NCBI GenBank assembly: GCA_038237745.1
Contig: JBBRYJ010000001.1
Span: forward strand, 558,001-622,000
Length of the DNA stretch: 64,000 nt
Direction: 5' to 3'
Source of the DNA: DASQEH01 sp038237745
GTDB taxonomy: Bacteria; Actinomycetota; Actinomycetes; Propionibacteriales; Nocardioidaceae
The position numbers and the translations under genes were made by a program. Positions 42,973 to 51,887 of the stretch are shown in pieces (position 1 is the first letter of the stretch; every line of letters begins with the position of its first letter). The notes beneath the pieces were generated by a model. It had not been told where the DNA came from, did no database searches, and was given only the letters and a program-made list of their open reading frames with translations.

Positions 42973-43782
42973 ATGACGGTGGGCACCAGCTCGGGAAGGC
43001 CCGCTGCCTTCTTCGACCTCGACAAGACGATCATCGCCAAGTCCAGCACCCTGGCCTTCAGCCGATCGTTCTACCAGGGCGGCCTGATCAGCCGGACGGC
43101 AGTGCTCCGCAGTGCCTATGCACAGTTCGTCTTCCTCTTCGGAGGGGCGGACCACGAGCAGATGGAGCGGATGCGCCGCTACCTCTCCGAACAGGCGACG
43201 GGGTGGGACGTCCAGACTGTCAAGGACATCGTGGCCGACACCCTGCATCACATCGTCGACCCACTCGTGTATGACGAGGCTGTCGGCCTAATTGAGCTGC
43301 ATCACAGCAAGGGTCGAGACGTCGTCATCGTCTCGACGTCAGGGGCCGAGGTCGTCGGACCCATCGGTGAGATGCTCGGCGCCGACCGGGTGATCGCCAC
43401 GACGATGGTGCAGGTGGACGGCCGGTTCACCGGCGAGATCGAGTTCTACGCCTATGCGGAGAACAAGGCGACGGCCATCCGGCAGGTCGCCGAGAGCGCG
43501 GGCTACGACCTTGCTCAGTCCTACGCCTACAGCGACTCCGTGAGCGACATCCCGATGCTCGAGGTGGTCGGGAACCCGCACGCCGTCAACCCCGACAAGC
43601 TGCTTCGTCGGGCGGCTCTGGAGCGAGGCTGGCCGGTCCTGGACTTCACCCGGCCGGTGCGGCTCCGCAAGCGCCTCCCCTTCGAGACCCGGACGACCAC
43701 AGTCGCCGCAGTCGCCCTCGGCGCTGGCGCGGCTGCCGCCGGCGCCGTGCTCTTTGCGTCGCGCCGGTCCAGGCGCGTGTGA
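42973..43782 (+). CDS. HAD-superfamily phosphatase, SerB-like (Rv3661-like)
   Basis: 269 residues. Motif I FFDLDKTII (nucleophile Asp at residue 15), motif II in VVIVSTSGAEV, and the conserved EFYAYAENKATAI and SYAYSDSVSDIPMLEVVGNP (motif III/IV) of HAD subfamily IB. The C-terminus ends with a hydrophobic segment and RRSRR, a possible membrane anchor. The substrate is unknown; serine phosphatase-like by fold. AAGGAGGT is just upstream. It matches the Rv3661 position next to the tad locus. Confidence 0.88.
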   Translation: MTVGTSSGRPAAFFDLDKTIIAKSSTLAFSRSFYQGGLISRTAVLRSAYAQFVFLFGGADHEQMERMRRYLSEQATGWDVQTVKDIVADTLHHIVDPLVYDEAVGLIELHHSKGRDVVIVSTSGAEVVGPIGEMLGADRVIATTMVQVDGRFTGEIEFYAYAENKATAIRQVAESAGYDLAQSYAYSDSVSDIPMLEVVGNPHAVNPDKLLRRAALERGWPVLDFTRPVRLRKRLPFETRTTTVAAVALGAGAAAAGAVLFASRRSRRV

Positions 43783-43977
43783 GCCCGCCGCGCCGCACAA
43801 GTCTTCCCAAGTGTCTGTAAACGGCGTACAACAGACAACAACAACTGAACACCCGCACATGAGCCAGGTACCCACGCGGCGAACCACCCTTCCGACAGGG
43901 CAGTCGCGACTCGGGGTCACCCCGAGGCGACGATCATGAGATTGCACGCCTGGTAGCCAGCGCCTCATGTGCCAGCG

Positions 43978-44001
43978 GCGGCGCCCTCTCGGGGGCGCCG
44001 C
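43978..44001. terminator. Bidirectional hairpin terminator
   Basis: 9-bp perfect stem GCGGCGCCC (43978-43986) and GGGCGCCGC (43993-44001) with a 6-nt loop, between the convergent HAD phosphatase and Fic-like genes. Confidence 0.65.
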
Positions 44002-44032
44002 TCGCACGTGAGCGTCCGGTCCTCAGCAAGGT

Positions 44033-44758
44033 TCAGCGCAGTGGGCTGAGCTCTGTTGCTCTGGACAGGGCTTGTGCGCAGTGGAGGAGCCAGGCGCGCC
44101 TGCCGGTGGCTCCGCCGCTGGCGTACGCAGCCAGGGCGGCCCGATAGTCTTCCACCAGCGCCAGGTGTCCCGCTTCGGGCACCAGCAACGACGTGGGGTC
44201 GACCCCTTTGGCGACAAGAAGCAGCCGCTCGAGCGCGCGGGCGACGAGCCCGTTGCACCGCTGGAAGGGGCGCGCGGTGGCGAGCTCGGCATGTGCGACC
44301 GCCGCAACGGCGATGGCAGGGACAGGGCCCGGTGACACAAGACCGGTCGCGAGGGCCTGCATCCGCGCCGCGACGCCACCGTCTATACGCGGCCTCCCGA
44401 TGACCTCCTGTTCCACGAGTCCGACAGCGGCCAAGGCGTGCATACGTGCCAGAGCCTGGAGCGGTGACCTGCCGACGACCGGTACGAGGGCGAGCAGCCC
44501 GGCGTTGAGCCGCGCAGCAGACGTTGCCCGCTCGTCGCCTTCGCCGCGGCGCAGCCGGTCTGCATCTGTCGAGCTGCCGTCGATGCGAGCCGAGGCGACC
44601 GCTCCGCGAAGCAGCGACTCGGCCGTCAGCATGGGTGTCGTTCGGCGTAGTCCGCGATCACGCAGGAGCGCATCGACACCGTCTCGGGCGGCCGCGAGCG
44701 CTGACGGGACTCCCTCGGCGGCAGCGGACTCGGCAATCTCGTCGCTCAGCCTCGGCAC
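44033..44758 (-). CDS. Degenerate Fic-like protein
   Basis: 241 residues, mostly helical. The segment RPFQRCNGLVAR occupies the place of the Fic motif HPFxxGNGRxxR, but His is replaced by Arg, the first Gly by Cys and the Arg of GNGR by Leu, so AMP transfer is not expected. LLRGAVASARIDG upstream resembles the ligand helix and ASxIEG-type loop of Fic proteins. GTG 44758 is chosen because the upstream extension is Arg-rich and non-conserved and would crowd the divergent methyltransferase gene. Similar inactive relatives lie beside the tad locus in other actinobacteria as far as I recall. Confidence 0.7.
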   Translation of the reverse strand: MPRLSDEIAESAAAEGVPSALAAARDGVDALLRDRGLRRTTPMLTAESLLRGAVASARIDGSSTDADRLRRGEGDERATSAARLNAGLLALVPVVGRSPLQALARMHALAAVGLVEQEVIGRPRIDGGVAARMQALATGLVSPGPVPAIAVAAVAHAELATARPFQRCNGLVARALERLLLVAKGVDPTSLLVPEAGHLALVEDYRAALAAYASGGATGRRAWLLHCAQALSRATELSPLR

Positions 44759-44840
44759 GCCAGCGAGCCTAGACGCGCGGGCCTCTCCCGGACATCGGTG
44801 CGGACAACGACGCTGCGTCGGTCCGATAGCCTGCGATGCC

Positions 44841-45620
44841 ATGGACGTCGGAGAAGTCCGCGAACGAGGTGCCGCTTCGCCCGGCCAGGCAACGCCGTTC
44901 GCGGACTACCCCCAGAACGCGGTCGAGTGGACAGTCGGCCGCGGTAGAGCGCGAGTGCTCGAGCTGAGTGCGGGTAGTGGTGAGCTCACAGCCGAGCTCT
45001 GCCGACTGGGCCATGACGTGGTGGCGACGGACCCGTCTCCTCAGGTGGCCCGGCGCCTGACTGCCCACCTCCCCGAGGCTCGTGTGACTGTCGCCCGCGC
45101 CGATGACATCCCACTGGCGCCTTCGTCGGTCGAGCTGGTCGTCATGGGGTCTGCCTACCACTCGATCGACGCGGCCCGGGTCCTGGCCGAGGTCGCTCGG
45201 GTGCTCGGCCGGGCCGGCGTGCTCGCGCTGATCTGGAACCGCGGCGACCAGAAGATTCCCTGGGTCAGGAAGATGTTCGCGCTGACAGGAGATGAATCGT
45301 CTATGGGAGACGACGACCCGTTCGAGGCGTCGGAACTCTTCACGGCGACGGACCACCGGTCGTTTCGTCAGTGGCAGCGCTTCGAGAGACAGACTCTCGT
45401 CGACTTCGTCGCCACGAGCGCGAAGGCAGCCAGTCTCGGCCCGGCCGACCGCGCCGACCTGCTGGCAGAGGCCGGTGCTCTGTACGACGGCTACGGACGT
45501 GGGCCGGACGGCTTGCTGATGCCGTGGGTCGTGGAATGTTACCGAGCCAGGGTCAAGGGCGCAGCGCATGTCGTGCCCGCGGCTCCGACCGACGACGGAC
45601 TGCTGATCGACTTCTCCTGA
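44841..45620 (+). CDS. Class I SAM-dependent methyltransferase
   Basis: 259 residues. SAM-binding motif I VLELSAGSGELTAEL, then VVATDPSPQV, ADDIPLAPSSVELVVMGSA and VLGRAGVLALIWNRGD, the UbiE-like arrangement. The ATG at 44841 starts the domain; frame upstream belongs to the opposite strand gene. The substrate is unknown. A hairpin directly follows the stop codon. Confidence 0.85.
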   Translation: MDVGEVRERGAASPGQATPFADYPQNAVEWTVGRGRARVLELSAGSGELTAELCRLGHDVVATDPSPQVARRLTAHLPEARVTVARADDIPLAPSSVELVVMGSAYHSIDAARVLAEVARVLGRAGVLALIWNRGDQKIPWVRKMFALTGDESSMGDDDPFEASELFTATDHRSFRQWQRFERQTLVDFVATSAKAASLGPADRADLLAEAGALYDGYGRGPDGLLMPWVVECYRARVKGAAHVVPAAPTDDGLLIDFS

Positions 45621-45643
45621 CCCAAGCCGGCGGATCTTGGGTT
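45621..45643 (+). terminator. Hairpin terminator after the methyltransferase gene
   Basis: 7-bp stem ACCCAAG/CTTGGGT with a 9-nt loop starting at the first base after the stop codon; outer bases (TGACCC and GGGTCA) can extend the pairing. Confidence 0.6.
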
Positions 45644-45762
45644 CGGGTCAGCGCTAGGAGACTGCATTGGCCCTCCCTGCGACGCAGTCAGCGGACTTCG
45701 GCAGGTTCCCCTGTGCCTGAACATGCGGCTCTCGACCGCCCGAAACGGTAATCTCGTCTCAC

Positions 45763-47220
45763 GTGCGCTTCCTCAACGACCTTCCTCCGACGACGGACCT
45801 GACCTATAACGATGTGTTCCTCGTCCCCAACCGCTCCGACGTCGGGTCCCGTTTCGACGTCGACCTGACGACGGCGGACGGGGTCGGTACGACGTTGCCG
45901 GTGGCTGTGGCGAACATGACAGCGGTATCCGGGCGCCGGATGGCCGAGACCGTCGCCCGACGCGGCGGAGTCGCGACCATCCCTCAGGACATCCCTGTCG
46001 AGGTGGTGCGGAGAGCAGTCGACCAGGTGAAGGCGGCCCACCCGGTCTTCGAGACCCCCATCGTCGTCCGGCCCGACACCACAGTGGGCGAGGCACTCTC
46101 GCTGATGCCGAAACGCGCTCACGGCGCGGTGCTCGTGGCTCAGGACGGCAAACCCCTCGGCGTGATGACAGAACGCGACAGTCGCGGCGTCGACCGCTTT
46201 GCGCAGGTGCACGAGGTGATGTCGGACGACCTGCTGGTCGTCGACCCCGACGCGGCGCCGGAGCAGGTCTTCGACGAGCTCACTGCCACCCACCTCGATA
46301 TGGCTGCAGTCACCGAGGGTGGCCTGCTTCTCGGCGTCGTCACGCGGAACGGGGCCCTCCGATCGACGCTGTACGCGCCTGCGCTCGACCAGGCCGGACG
46401 CTTGTTGGTGGGGGCAGCCGTAGGCATCAACGCAGACGTGAGCGCCAAAGCCTCTGCGCTGCTCGGAGTCGGGGTGGACGTGCTTGTCGTGGACACCGCC
46501 CACGGGCACCAGAACCGGATGCTCGACGTACTCCCCCTCGTGCGTGAGCGCCGCGACAGTCACCGGGAATCGAGCGGGCGACGCGTGCCGATCGTCGCGG
46601 GAAACGTCGTCACAGCGTCCGGCACGCACGACCTGCTCGTCGCCGGTGCGGACATTGTCAAGGTCGGGGTCGGCCCAGGCGCGATGTGCACGACGCTGAT
46701 GATGACCGGCGTCGGCAGGCCGCAGTTCTCCGCCGTCCTGGAGTGCGCTTCGGCCGCCGCCGAGCACGACGGGCATGTCTGGGCCGACGGTGGCGTGCGC
46801 CATCCACGAGACGTCGCTCTTGCTCTCGCCGCCGGCGCATCGAGCGTGATGATCGGGTCGTGGTTCGCCGGCACGTACGAGAGTCCAGGCGACCTCCTGC
46901 ACGACGGTGAGGGGCGGGCCTTCAAGGAGTCCTTCGGTATGGCGTCCGCCCGGGCCGTAGCCAGCAGGACGCGCGACGCGGGCGCATTCGAGCGGGCCAG
47001 GATGGCGTTGTTCGACGAGGGAATCTCGACGTCGAGGATGTACCTGGACCCTGAGCAGCCAGGTGTAGAGGACCTGATCGACGCCATCACAGCCGGAGTC
47101 CGAAGCAGCGCCGCCTACTCCGGCGCCCGGACTCTTCGAGAGTTCCGCGAGCTGGCCGTGGTCGGCGTCCAGTCGTCCGCCGGCTACGACGAAGGGCGCC
47201 CGGTACACGCCAGCTGGTGA
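45763..47220 (+). CDS. guaB1: GuaB1-type IMP dehydrogenase-related protein / GMP reductase
   Basis: 485 residues. The TIM barrel of the IMPDH/GMPR family begins TYNDVFLVP; two CBS modules lie at about residues 95-205; and the catalytic Cys is in GVGPGAMCTT with VWADGGVRHPRDVALALAAG and the flap after it. This is the GuaB1 group shown in mycobacteria to act as a GMP reductase with regulatory CBS domains, recycling GMP to IMP. GTG 45763 lies about nine bases after TAATCT (45749-45754), a -10-like element, so a leaderless transcript is plausible. Confidence 0.92.
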   Translation: MRFLNDLPPTTDLTYNDVFLVPNRSDVGSRFDVDLTTADGVGTTLPVAVANMTAVSGRRMAETVARRGGVATIPQDIPVEVVRRAVDQVKAAHPVFETPIVVRPDTTVGEALSLMPKRAHGAVLVAQDGKPLGVMTERDSRGVDRFAQVHEVMSDDLLVVDPDAAPEQVFDELTATHLDMAAVTEGGLLLGVVTRNGALRSTLYAPALDQAGRLLVGAAVGINADVSAKASALLGVGVDVLVVDTAHGHQNRMLDVLPLVRERRDSHRESSGRRVPIVAGNVVTASGTHDLLVAGADIVKVGVGPGAMCTTLMMTGVGRPQFSAVLECASAAAEHDGHVWADGGVRHPRDVALALAAGASSVMIGSWFAGTYESPGDLLHDGEGRAFKESFGMASARAVASRTRDAGAFERARMALFDEGISTSRMYLDPEQPGVEDLIDAITAGVRSSAAYSGARTLREFRELAVVGVQSSAGYDEGRPVHASW

Positions 47221-47360
47221 CCTACCGGGCGGCCAGCCGGTATCTTGACGGTTGGTGCGCCGGGAAGTCTGGTCGGCAACGCCCTAGCCGCGCCCCTTCC
47301 CTTGCTGGAGAACATGTTGCCGCCACCCTCCTTGAGATCCCCCGTAGTGCCGGTCACGCG

Positions 47361-48845
47361 ATGAACGACGTCGAGCCGTTCGGCCTCGTCGTGCTGATCG
47401 TCGCTACCGCGGGTGTGCTCGCCGTATTGTCCAACCGGGTCAGCGAGCGGGTTCAGGTACCAGCCCCGGCGATCTTCCTGGTCTGCGCGGCAGTCGCGTC
47501 ACACCTTCGACCCGAGCTTTCGCAGATGTCCGAGACCACGGTCGAGCGGATCGTGACAGTTGCGGTCGCCGCCATCCTGTTCGATGGTGGTCTGCACATC
47601 GGCTGGCCGCGGTTGCGCGGCGCTATCGGCGCCGTCCTCGCCATCGGGGTAGGCGCGACGTTTCTCACCGCCGCAGCCGTGGCGGCCCTCGCCCACGTAG
47701 CGTTCGGCTTCGACTGGTGGGTTGCCCTGCTCCTCGGTACGGCGGTGGCCCCTACCGACCCTGCCGTCGTCTTCTCGGTGCTTGGCCGGCGTGAGGTCTC
47801 CGGGCGCAGCGGGACGATACTCGAGGGGGAGTCGGGGGCGAACGACCCCGTCGGGATCGCGCTCCTGGCAAGCCTGCTGTCGGCCGGCGCCATCAGCGTG
47901 GGCAGCGCCGGAGGGATCGCCGTCGAGTTCGTCGTCCAGATGGCTGTAGGCACGGCCGTCGGGGTCGCCGGAGGTAGAGGGCTGCTGTGGTTCATGCGCA
48001 GGATCGCGCTGCCGAGCGAGGCGCTGTACCCGCTCCGCGCCCTGGCGGGGGGGTTCGCGGTGTTCGGCCTGGCGACAGTGGCGCACGGCTCCGGCTTCCT
48101 CGCGATCTTCATCGCGGGCATCGTGCTCGGCGACGCTCGTGCGCCGTACAAGGGGGAGATCGAGCGGTTCGTCTCGGCTCTGGCCAGTCTGGGCGAGATC
48201 GTCGCCTTCCTCGTCCTAGGGCTGACGGTCGATGTCGGCGTCCTGCTCCACGGCGACGTATGGGCGGTGGGACTCGCGATCGCACTGTCCCTCGCGTTCG
48301 TCGTGCGGCCACTCCTGGCGGGCATCGTGCTGCTGCCTTTCGGGCTCGCCGCCAACGAGCGGGCGTTCGTCATGTGGGCGGGCCTCAAGGGGGCGGTCCC
48401 GATCCTGTTGGGAACATTCCTGCTGAGTGCAGACGTGCCCGACGCCCCTCGCGTCTACGCCATCATCGTGGTGGTCACCATCTTCTCCGTGGTGGTGCAG
48501 GGAGGGTTGGTCCCCACCGTCGCCCGACGGCTGGGTGTCCCCATGCGCACCCTGGAGCCAGAGCCGTGGGCGCTCGGCGTACGGCTGCGAGACGAACCAC
48601 AAGGGGTTCACCGGCACCGGGTCGCGCCTGGTTCACCGGCGGACGGGAGCACCGTCGAGGACCTCCCGGTGAGCTTCGACGACATCTGGGTCAGCTTCGT
48701 CATCCGAAGCGGCGAGCTGCTACCGGTGCGGGGTCACACGGTGCTGCTGCCTGCCGACGAGGTTCTCGTACTGGCCGCCCCTCGCCGACGCGACGACCTC
48801 ACCGCCCTGTTCGGGGTACCCGCTGACGACGACACGTCAGCGTAG
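47361..48845 (+). CDS. NhaP-type cation/proton antiporter with TrkA-C domain
   Basis: 494 residues. Twelve or so helices, with GTAVAPTDPAVVFSVLGRR and GESGANDPVGIALL holding the ion-binding TD and ND pair of CPA1 antiporters. The last ~90 residues form a cytoplasmic RCK C-terminal (TrkA-C) domain (RSGELLPVRGHTVLLPADEV) that usually senses a nucleotide. The combination is typical of potassium/proton antiporters. The ATG at 47361 begins the first helix; the 48-codon upstream extension is unlikely. Confidence 0.9.
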   Translation: MNDVEPFGLVVLIVATAGVLAVLSNRVSERVQVPAPAIFLVCAAVASHLRPELSQMSETTVERIVTVAVAAILFDGGLHIGWPRLRGAIGAVLAIGVGATFLTAAAVAALAHVAFGFDWWVALLLGTAVAPTDPAVVFSVLGRREVSGRSGTILEGESGANDPVGIALLASLLSAGAISVGSAGGIAVEFVVQMAVGTAVGVAGGRGLLWFMRRIALPSEALYPLRALAGGFAVFGLATVAHGSGFLAIFIAGIVLGDARAPYKGEIERFVSALASLGEIVAFLVLGLTVDVGVLLHGDVWAVGLAIALSLAFVVRPLLAGIVLLPFGLAANERAFVMWAGLKGAVPILLGTFLLSADVPDAPRVYAIIVVVTIFSVVVQGGLVPTVARRLGVPMRTLEPEPWALGVRLRDEPQGVHRHRVAPGSPADGSTVEDLPVSFDDIWVSFVIRSGELLPVRGHTVLLPADEVLVLAAPRRRDDLTALFGVPADDDTSA

Positions 48846-48938
48846 TCCCCCGCAGATCGCACACCGGCTGCCGACACCGTAGGGTTGACGCGACGAACGC
48901 GCGCCACCTGCCGTGACCCGGGCGAGGAGAGGATCTTC

Positions 48939-49355
48939 ATGAGCACCGCCGCTAGGCTGGATCCCGATCCCGACACCTCGGGAGAGCCGACCATCGGCCG
49001 ACTTATCGCCGACACCACCAGCGATATCTCCTCGCTGGTCCGCAACGAGATCGAGCTTGCGAAGACCGAGCTGAAGTTCAGCGTCAAGGCCGGAGGGATC
49101 GGGGCAGCCTTCTTCGCCGCAGCGGCCTTCCTGGCGGTGCTCGCGGTCATCATGCTGTCCATCGCGTTCGGATTCGCGCTCGCTTCACTGCCACATATCG
49201 GCGACACCGTGGCGTTCCTCATCGTGTTCGCGGTGTATCTCCTGCTCGCAGGCATCCTCGCTTTCGTAGGCCTGAGGAAGGTCAAGCAGGTACGCGCTCC
49301 CGAGCAGACCATCGCCACCATGAAGAGCAACAAGCAGGTTCTCAAGCGCGGCTGA
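48939..49355 (+). CDS. Holin-X/DUF1469 family membrane protein
   Basis: 138 residues. An amphipathic N-terminal region (SLVRNEIELAKTELKFSVK) and two helices (about residues 55-80 and 90-115) are typical of the putative actinobacterial holin-X family (phage holin family by annotation). It is not part of a prophage here. GAGGAGAGGA precedes the ATG. It converges on the MarP-like gene with a 2-bp gap. Confidence 0.82.
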   Translation: MSTAARLDPDPDTSGEPTIGRLIADTTSDISSLVRNEIELAKTELKFSVKAGGIGAAFFAAAAFLAVLAVIMLSIAFGFALASLPHIGDTVAFLIVFAVYLLLAGILAFVGLRKVKQVRAPEQTIATMKSNKQVLKRG

Positions 49356-49357
49356 GC

Positions 49358-50536
49358 TCAGATTGCGCAGGATCCGGTGCTGACTGGCCCATCCGATCTG
49401 GAGCCTTCGGTGGCGGCATCGGAAACCTGGTCCGCCGTCAAGGCGTAGCCGGTATTGGAGTCGGTGAGGGAGGCCGCGAAGATGACACCGATGACGTCGC
49501 CACGAGAGTCCACCAAGGGGCCGCCCGAGTTGCCCTGACGCACGTGGGAGTAGATCGAGTACGTGTCGCGCTGCACGGTGTCGGAGCCATAGATGTCCGG
49601 GCTGCGAAGCGTCTGTCGAGCCCGGATACGGGCGGGTTCGACGTCGAAGGGCCCGTTCTCAGGAAAGCCGAGAACGGCGGCGGCGTCCCCAGAGTCCGCG
49701 TGACTGTCGAAGTCCAGCTGGGGCGCTTCGAGGCCGGCGACCTGCAGGACCGCGACATCCACCTCGGGGTCGTAGAAAACGATGTCGGCGGGGTAGCTCG
49801 AGCCGTCGATAATGACGACCGGCTGGCTGACACCTGCCACGACATGGGCGTTGGTCATCACCCGTCCGGCGTCGTACACGAATCCGCTGCCTTCGAGAGT
49901 GCGCCCGCACGAAGGCGCCGACCCGATGACCTTCACGACGCTGTCGTGGGCGGCGACCACCCCGGCCCGGCGTTCAACTCGTGTCGAAGGGGTCGCCACG
50001 TGCACGATGTGCTCAGAGGCGAACGGCTCCAGATAGCGCGGGAAGCGCGACGAGTCGACCAGCGAGCTGAACGTGGTCAGCACCTTGTCGGCGCTGCCGG
50101 GCAGTACGCGGTCGACGGCTCCCAGCACCCGTGACTCCCGGACCTCCTTGTTGAGCGTCCCGATCTGTGCTCCGCTCGCCGCCACCCCGAGGACCCAGGC
50201 GATGACGAGCATCGCCGCCACGCTGAGGGCCCCGCCGCTCACCGCGTCGACGACCCGGGCCGGCTGCCAGGTGACCCGTCTCCGAATCCGCGCTCCGACC
50301 AGCGCGCCCACCCCCTGGCCGATGAACGCGCAGACGAGCACGGCGAGCAGCGCCAGGACCGAGACCGACAGGCTCTGGTCGAACTGGTCGAGCACCGTCG
50401 GCGTGATCTCCACCCCGAAGAGACCCCCGACCAGCAGTCCGCAGGTCGACGCGGCTCCGACCAGGAACCCCTGCTGGTACCCGGACAGCGCGTAGACCAG
50501 CGCCAGCACGAGCAGCACGATGTCGAGGGCGTTCAT
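49358..50536 (-). CDS. marP: MarP-like membrane serine protease
   Basis: 392 residues. Four N-terminal helices (CvpA/colicin V production-like, about residues 1-120) precede a periplasmic trypsin-like protease domain: catalytic His in TNAHVV, Asp in DVAVLQV and Ser in GNSGGPL. Two Cys (GSAPSCGRTL and near the C-terminus) may form the disulfide seen in MarP. In mycobacteria MarP protects against acid and oxidative stress. The ATG overlaps the NUDIX gene stop by four bases. Confidence 0.92.
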   Translation of the reverse strand: MNALDIVLLVLALVYALSGYQQGFLVGAASTCGLLVGGLFGVEITPTVLDQFDQSLSVSVLALLAVLVCAFIGQGVGALVGARIRRRVTWQPARVVDAVSGGALSVAAMLVIAWVLGVAASGAQIGTLNKEVRESRVLGAVDRVLPGSADKVLTTFSSLVDSSRFPRYLEPFASEHIVHVATPSTRVERRAGVVAAHDSVVKVIGSAPSCGRTLEGSGFVYDAGRVMTNAHVVAGVSQPVVIIDGSSYPADIVFYDPEVDVAVLQVAGLEAPQLDFDSHADSGDAAAVLGFPENGPFDVEPARIRARQTLRSPDIYGSDTVQRDTYSIYSHVRQGNSGGPLVDSRGDVIGVIFAASLTDSNTGYALTADQVSDAATEGSRSDGPVSTGSCAI

Positions 50537-51234
50537 CGAGAGCCGCCCACCCGACCGGTGTCGCGTAGCGAGCCGCCCACCGGGGCGGTAGGCAGATCGA
50601 CGACGAGGGTGGCGTCCCATGGACGTTCCCACCCGGCGATGGCGAACAGGCGGGACAGCAGGTGGGCAGTGAATCCCCACACGACCAGGTTGTCGACGTA
50701 GAAGGCTGGGCCGAGGTGGCCCATGGGATGCCACGCGGTCGCCCGGTGAGCCGGGTCGAGCAGCCGGTTCAGCGAGACGGTGTGAACCGACGCTGTCTCC
50801 GCGGGGTCCACCGCCCAGACAGCGCTAGGGGTGTGCCACCAGCCGACGACAGGCGTCACCTCGAAGTTGCTCGGCGGCAGCCACAGCGCCGGCAGCGCCG
50901 CCATCACCCGGACGCCACCGGGGTCGATACCGGTCTCCTCCTGTGCCTCCCGCAGCGCCGCGGCGATCGGGTCGGCGTCGGCCGGATCCTGGGCGCCACC
51001 CGGAAACGCGATCTGGCCCGCGTGCGACCGCATGGACGACGAGCGTTCGATAAGCAGCACGTGAGGTCCGTCCCCGTCCTCGCCGAAGACAACCAGGACA
51101 GAGGCGCGTCGGGGCGTGGCGCCCTCAGGCGGGGAGAACGGCGTCAGCGTGCTTCTGTCCAGACCGCGGGTGGCGTCAGCCAGGTCCCGCAGCCAGCCCG
51201 GCAGCTCGGGCACGTCGCGTCGGGCGTCGGTCAA
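50533..51234 (-). CDS. NUDIX hydrolase, CoA pyrophosphatase type
   Basis: 233 residues. The Nudix box is GGAQDPADADPIAAALREAQ followed by EETGIDPGG, giving the REx2EE metal site. The preceding LLIERSSSMRSHAGQIAFPGG carries the UPF0035 pattern of CoA-type Nudix enzymes, which cut CoA or oxidised CoA. GTGA overlap with the upstream thioredoxin-like gene. Same operon place as Rv3672c. Confidence 0.9.
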   Translation of the reverse strand: MTDARRDVPELPGWLRDLADATRGLDRSTLTPFSPPEGATPRRASVLVVFGEDGDGPHVLLIERSSSMRSHAGQIAFPGGAQDPADADPIAAALREAQEETGIDPGGVRVMAALPALWLPPSNFEVTPVVGWWHTPSAVWAVDPAETASVHTVSLNRLLDPAHRATAWHPMGHLGPAFYVDNLVVWGFTAHLLSRLFAIAGWERPWDATLVVDLPTAPVGGSLRDTGRVGGSR

Positions 51235-51887
51235 CGGCCACCGGCCACGCGAACGTGGACGCCGAGATAGTCCGAGACCAGCCCGGCCAGCTGGTCGACC
51301 GACGTCACCGGACCGTACTTGGCATGCACGATGGTGCCCGACGCGTCGACGAAGGCGGTCAGCGGAAGTCCCCCTATGTGCATGGGCTCTCTGGTGGCGG
51401 CGTCGGGGTCGGCGATCTGCGGGTATGTCAGGCCGAGTTCCTGCGCGAAAGCGATGGCTCGGTCGGGCTGAGGGTCCTGCCAGTCGATGCCGATGACCCG
51501 CACCCGGGCCCCTGCCGCCTGGTGGAACTGTTGAAGGAGGGGAGACTCGTCCCTGCAGGGGCCACAGGTCTGTGCCCAGAAGTTGACCACCGAAGGGATG
51601 CCGGAGAGCCCGGCCAGATGGACGTCACGGCCACCGCCGAGGCACGGCAGGGTCACGTCAGGCAGGCTGTCTGCGCCTGCCAGTGTGTGCGCGTCGCTCG
51701 GCGGACAGTTAGCGATCCCGGCTGCCGCCTTCTGTGCTCGTAGCGCCGGGGTGTTCACCGCCACCTTCGCGGAGCCCGGCCTGAAGACGTACGACGCCTG
51801 CGGCTGGTTGTCACCACAGCCCACCGCCAAGAGCGCAAGCCAGACGAGCGCCGCCGACACCCGCCGCGGCGACACGCTCATCGTCAT
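51231..51887 (-). CDS. TlpA/ResA-like thioredoxin lipoprotein
   Basis: 218 residues. Signal peptide with lipobox LLAVGC at about residue 24, then a TlpA-like thioredoxin domain with the redox CGPC in NFWAQTCGPCRDESP and the cis-Pro segment GGLPLTAFVD. A reductase or thiol-exchange role outside the membrane is expected. ATGA overlap with nth. It matches Rv3673c. Confidence 0.9.
   Translation of the reverse strand: MTMSVSPRRVSAALVWLALLAVGCGDNQPQASYVFRPGSAKVAVNTPALRAQKAAAGIANCPPSDAHTLAGADSLPDVTLPCLGGGRDVHLAGLSGIPSVVNFWAQTCGPCRDESPLLQQFHQAAGARVRVIGIDWQDPQPDRAIAFAQELGLTYPQIADPDAATREPMHIGGLPLTAFVDASGTIVHAKYGPVTSVDQLAGLVSDYLGVHVRVAGGR

Noticed and set aside
45688..47208. 506-codon minus-strand open frame
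   Set aside because: Antisense shadow of guaB1; His/Arg-rich and without a recognisable fold.
48939..49355. Prophage holin
   Set aside because: The family name says holin, but no phage lysis or structural gene is nearby and the protein is widespread in actinobacterial chromosomes.
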